Below the pieces are notes generated by a model. The model ran no database searches, was not told where the DNA came from, and saw only the letters and a program-made list of their open reading frames with translations. From NCBI GenBank assembly GCA_024401945.1, contig JAKSKC010000090.1:1-5502 (forward strand): a stretch of DNA of 5,502 bases, written 5' to 3'. Shown piece by piece: positions 4,960-5,502 of this stretch (position 1 is its first letter; every line of letters starts with the position of its first letter). The DNA is from Bacteroidales bacterium (lineage in GTDB: Bacteria; Bacteroidota; Bacteroidia; Bacteroidales; UBA932). The translations under genes and the position numbers were made by a program.

Positions 4960-5502
4960 ATGGATACAGGTTCAAAGGTAAAACGGCCGGTCAGGTGGAT
5001 ACTCGGTACCGCGGCGGGGCTCGCCGCCCTGGCCGTAACGGCGCTCGTCGTACTTCAGATTGTCCTGAGCCCGTCCGTATGCACCTCAATCATAAAGAAA
5101 TACGCTCCAAGGTTCATTGAAGGGCAGTTTGAGGCCAAACGGATATACGTGTCCGTATTCAGCCATTTCCCGGCGATCACCGCCAATATGGAGGATCTTC
5201 TGGTCACCTATCCGGCGGAAAGGTTCGACTCCTCCGAGATATCGGGGGTACGCAACAGGACCGTATATGCCGGGACCTTCAGGGGGCGGCCCGGAGAGGT
5301 CCCTATGGATACGCTGGCGTCCTTCGACCGCTTCAGCGCAGCTCTGAACCTGCTTTCGCTGATGCGCGGCACCATCAACATCAAGGAAATAGAGCTCGTC
5401 CATCCCAGGGCCTTCCTGCATTTCTACGCTGACGGCAAGTCCAATCTGGACATAATCAAACTCGCCGGAGAGCATCGTGATAACGTCCTTCAGATAGGCG
5501 TT
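4960..5502 (+). CDS. AsmA/TamB-like envelope protein, N-terminal part
   Basis: The first 181 residues of a protein that runs off the right edge. It starts at the ATG at 4960-4962. A basic N-terminus (K6-V-K-R-P-V-R-W) is followed by one membrane anchor at about 13-36, then a periplasmic region. The layout matches Bacteroidota AsmA family proteins: L-S-P-S at 36-39 just after the anchor, S68-H-F-P-A-I with an N-x-E-D-L-L-V strand at 76-82, and the characteristic G137-T-I-N-I-K-E-I-E-L followed by H148-P-R, then D158-G-K-S-N-L-D-I-I. AsmA/TamB proteins are long beta-groove proteins thought to move phospholipids between the two membranes or limit outer-membrane assembly; full members in this phylum are usually 800 residues or more. 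An A-rich stretch precedes the start, with AGGA only 2 bases before the ATG, so initiation is typical of Bacteroidota rather than Shine-Dalgarno driven. Confidence 0.8.
   Translation, partial: MDTGSKVKRPVRWILGTAAGLAALAVTALVVLQIVLSPSVCTSIIKKYAPRFIEGQFEAKRIYVSVFSHFPAITANMEDLLVTYPAERFDSSEISGVRNRTVYAGTFRGRPGEVPMDTLASFDRFSAALNLLSLMRGTINIKEIELVHPRAFLHFYADGKSNLDIIKLAGEHRDNVLQIGV

Noticed and set aside
4449..5120. Plus-strand 223-codon frame spanning the divergent promoter region
   Set aside because: It runs antisense through the oxidoreductase and out of frame into the AsmA-like gene; low-complexity Arg/His content typical of shadow frames.
1..5502. CRISPR arrays, tRNA or rRNA genes, insertion sequences
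   Set aside because: No regularly spaced direct repeats, no tRNA-like cloverleaf or rRNA sequence, and no transposase or terminal inverted repeats were seen on either strand.

Overview
The window looks like chromosomal DNA from a fairly GC-rich member of the Bacteroidales (Bacteroidota). Four things support this: a lipoprotein with a fimbrillin-like N-terminal half (T-K-A and W-x-x-G-D motifs), a short 'leader' ORF of a kind common before such genes, -7 promoter elements close to TAnnTTTG, and weak or absent Shine-Dalgarno sites on several genes. GC content and frequent AGG/ATA codons would fit Alistipes-like or related gut lineages, but the genus is not proven.

Layout. Positions 1-196 form a low-GC patch (about 38% G+C over 1-180). 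Reading leftward on the minus strand, it holds a start-less 3' gene fragment and then the first 18 codons of a BRO-N/phage-antirepressor-like gene that leaves the window. The GC content steps up to about 58% at the stop codon of the next gene. Positions 197-2088 (minus) are a two-gene unit: a 45-codon ORF that is absent from a standard ORF list, followed 11 bases later by a 580-residue lipoprotein that joins a fimbrillin-like domain to an endonuclease/exonuclease/phosphatase (EEP) domain with its catalytic residues in place. Positions 2089-2269 are a divergent promoter region. Positions 2270-2758 (plus) encode a DUF456 membrane protein that starts with TTG. It converges, with only 3 bases between stop codons, on a minus-strand pair: a Gfo/Idh/MocA oxidoreductase (3879-4901) overlapping by 8 bases a CobW/G3E GTPase metallochaperone (2762-3886). 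A 58-base divergent promoter region (4902-4959) separates this pair from a plus-strand AsmA/TamB-like envelope protein that starts at 4960 and runs off the right edge.

How the genes relate. Most of the window is ordinary Bacteroidales housekeeping and envelope content: surface lipoprotein, inner-membrane protein, lipid-transport-like AsmA protein, and a metal chaperone co-translated with an NAD(P)-dependent dehydrogenase. I found no clear new multi-gene system. The parts most worth a second look are the unlisted 45-residue ORF coupled to the fimbrillin-EEP lipoprotein, the sharp composition boundary at about 180-197 with a gene remnant beside a phage-type gene, and the oxidoreductase/G3E GTPase overlap.
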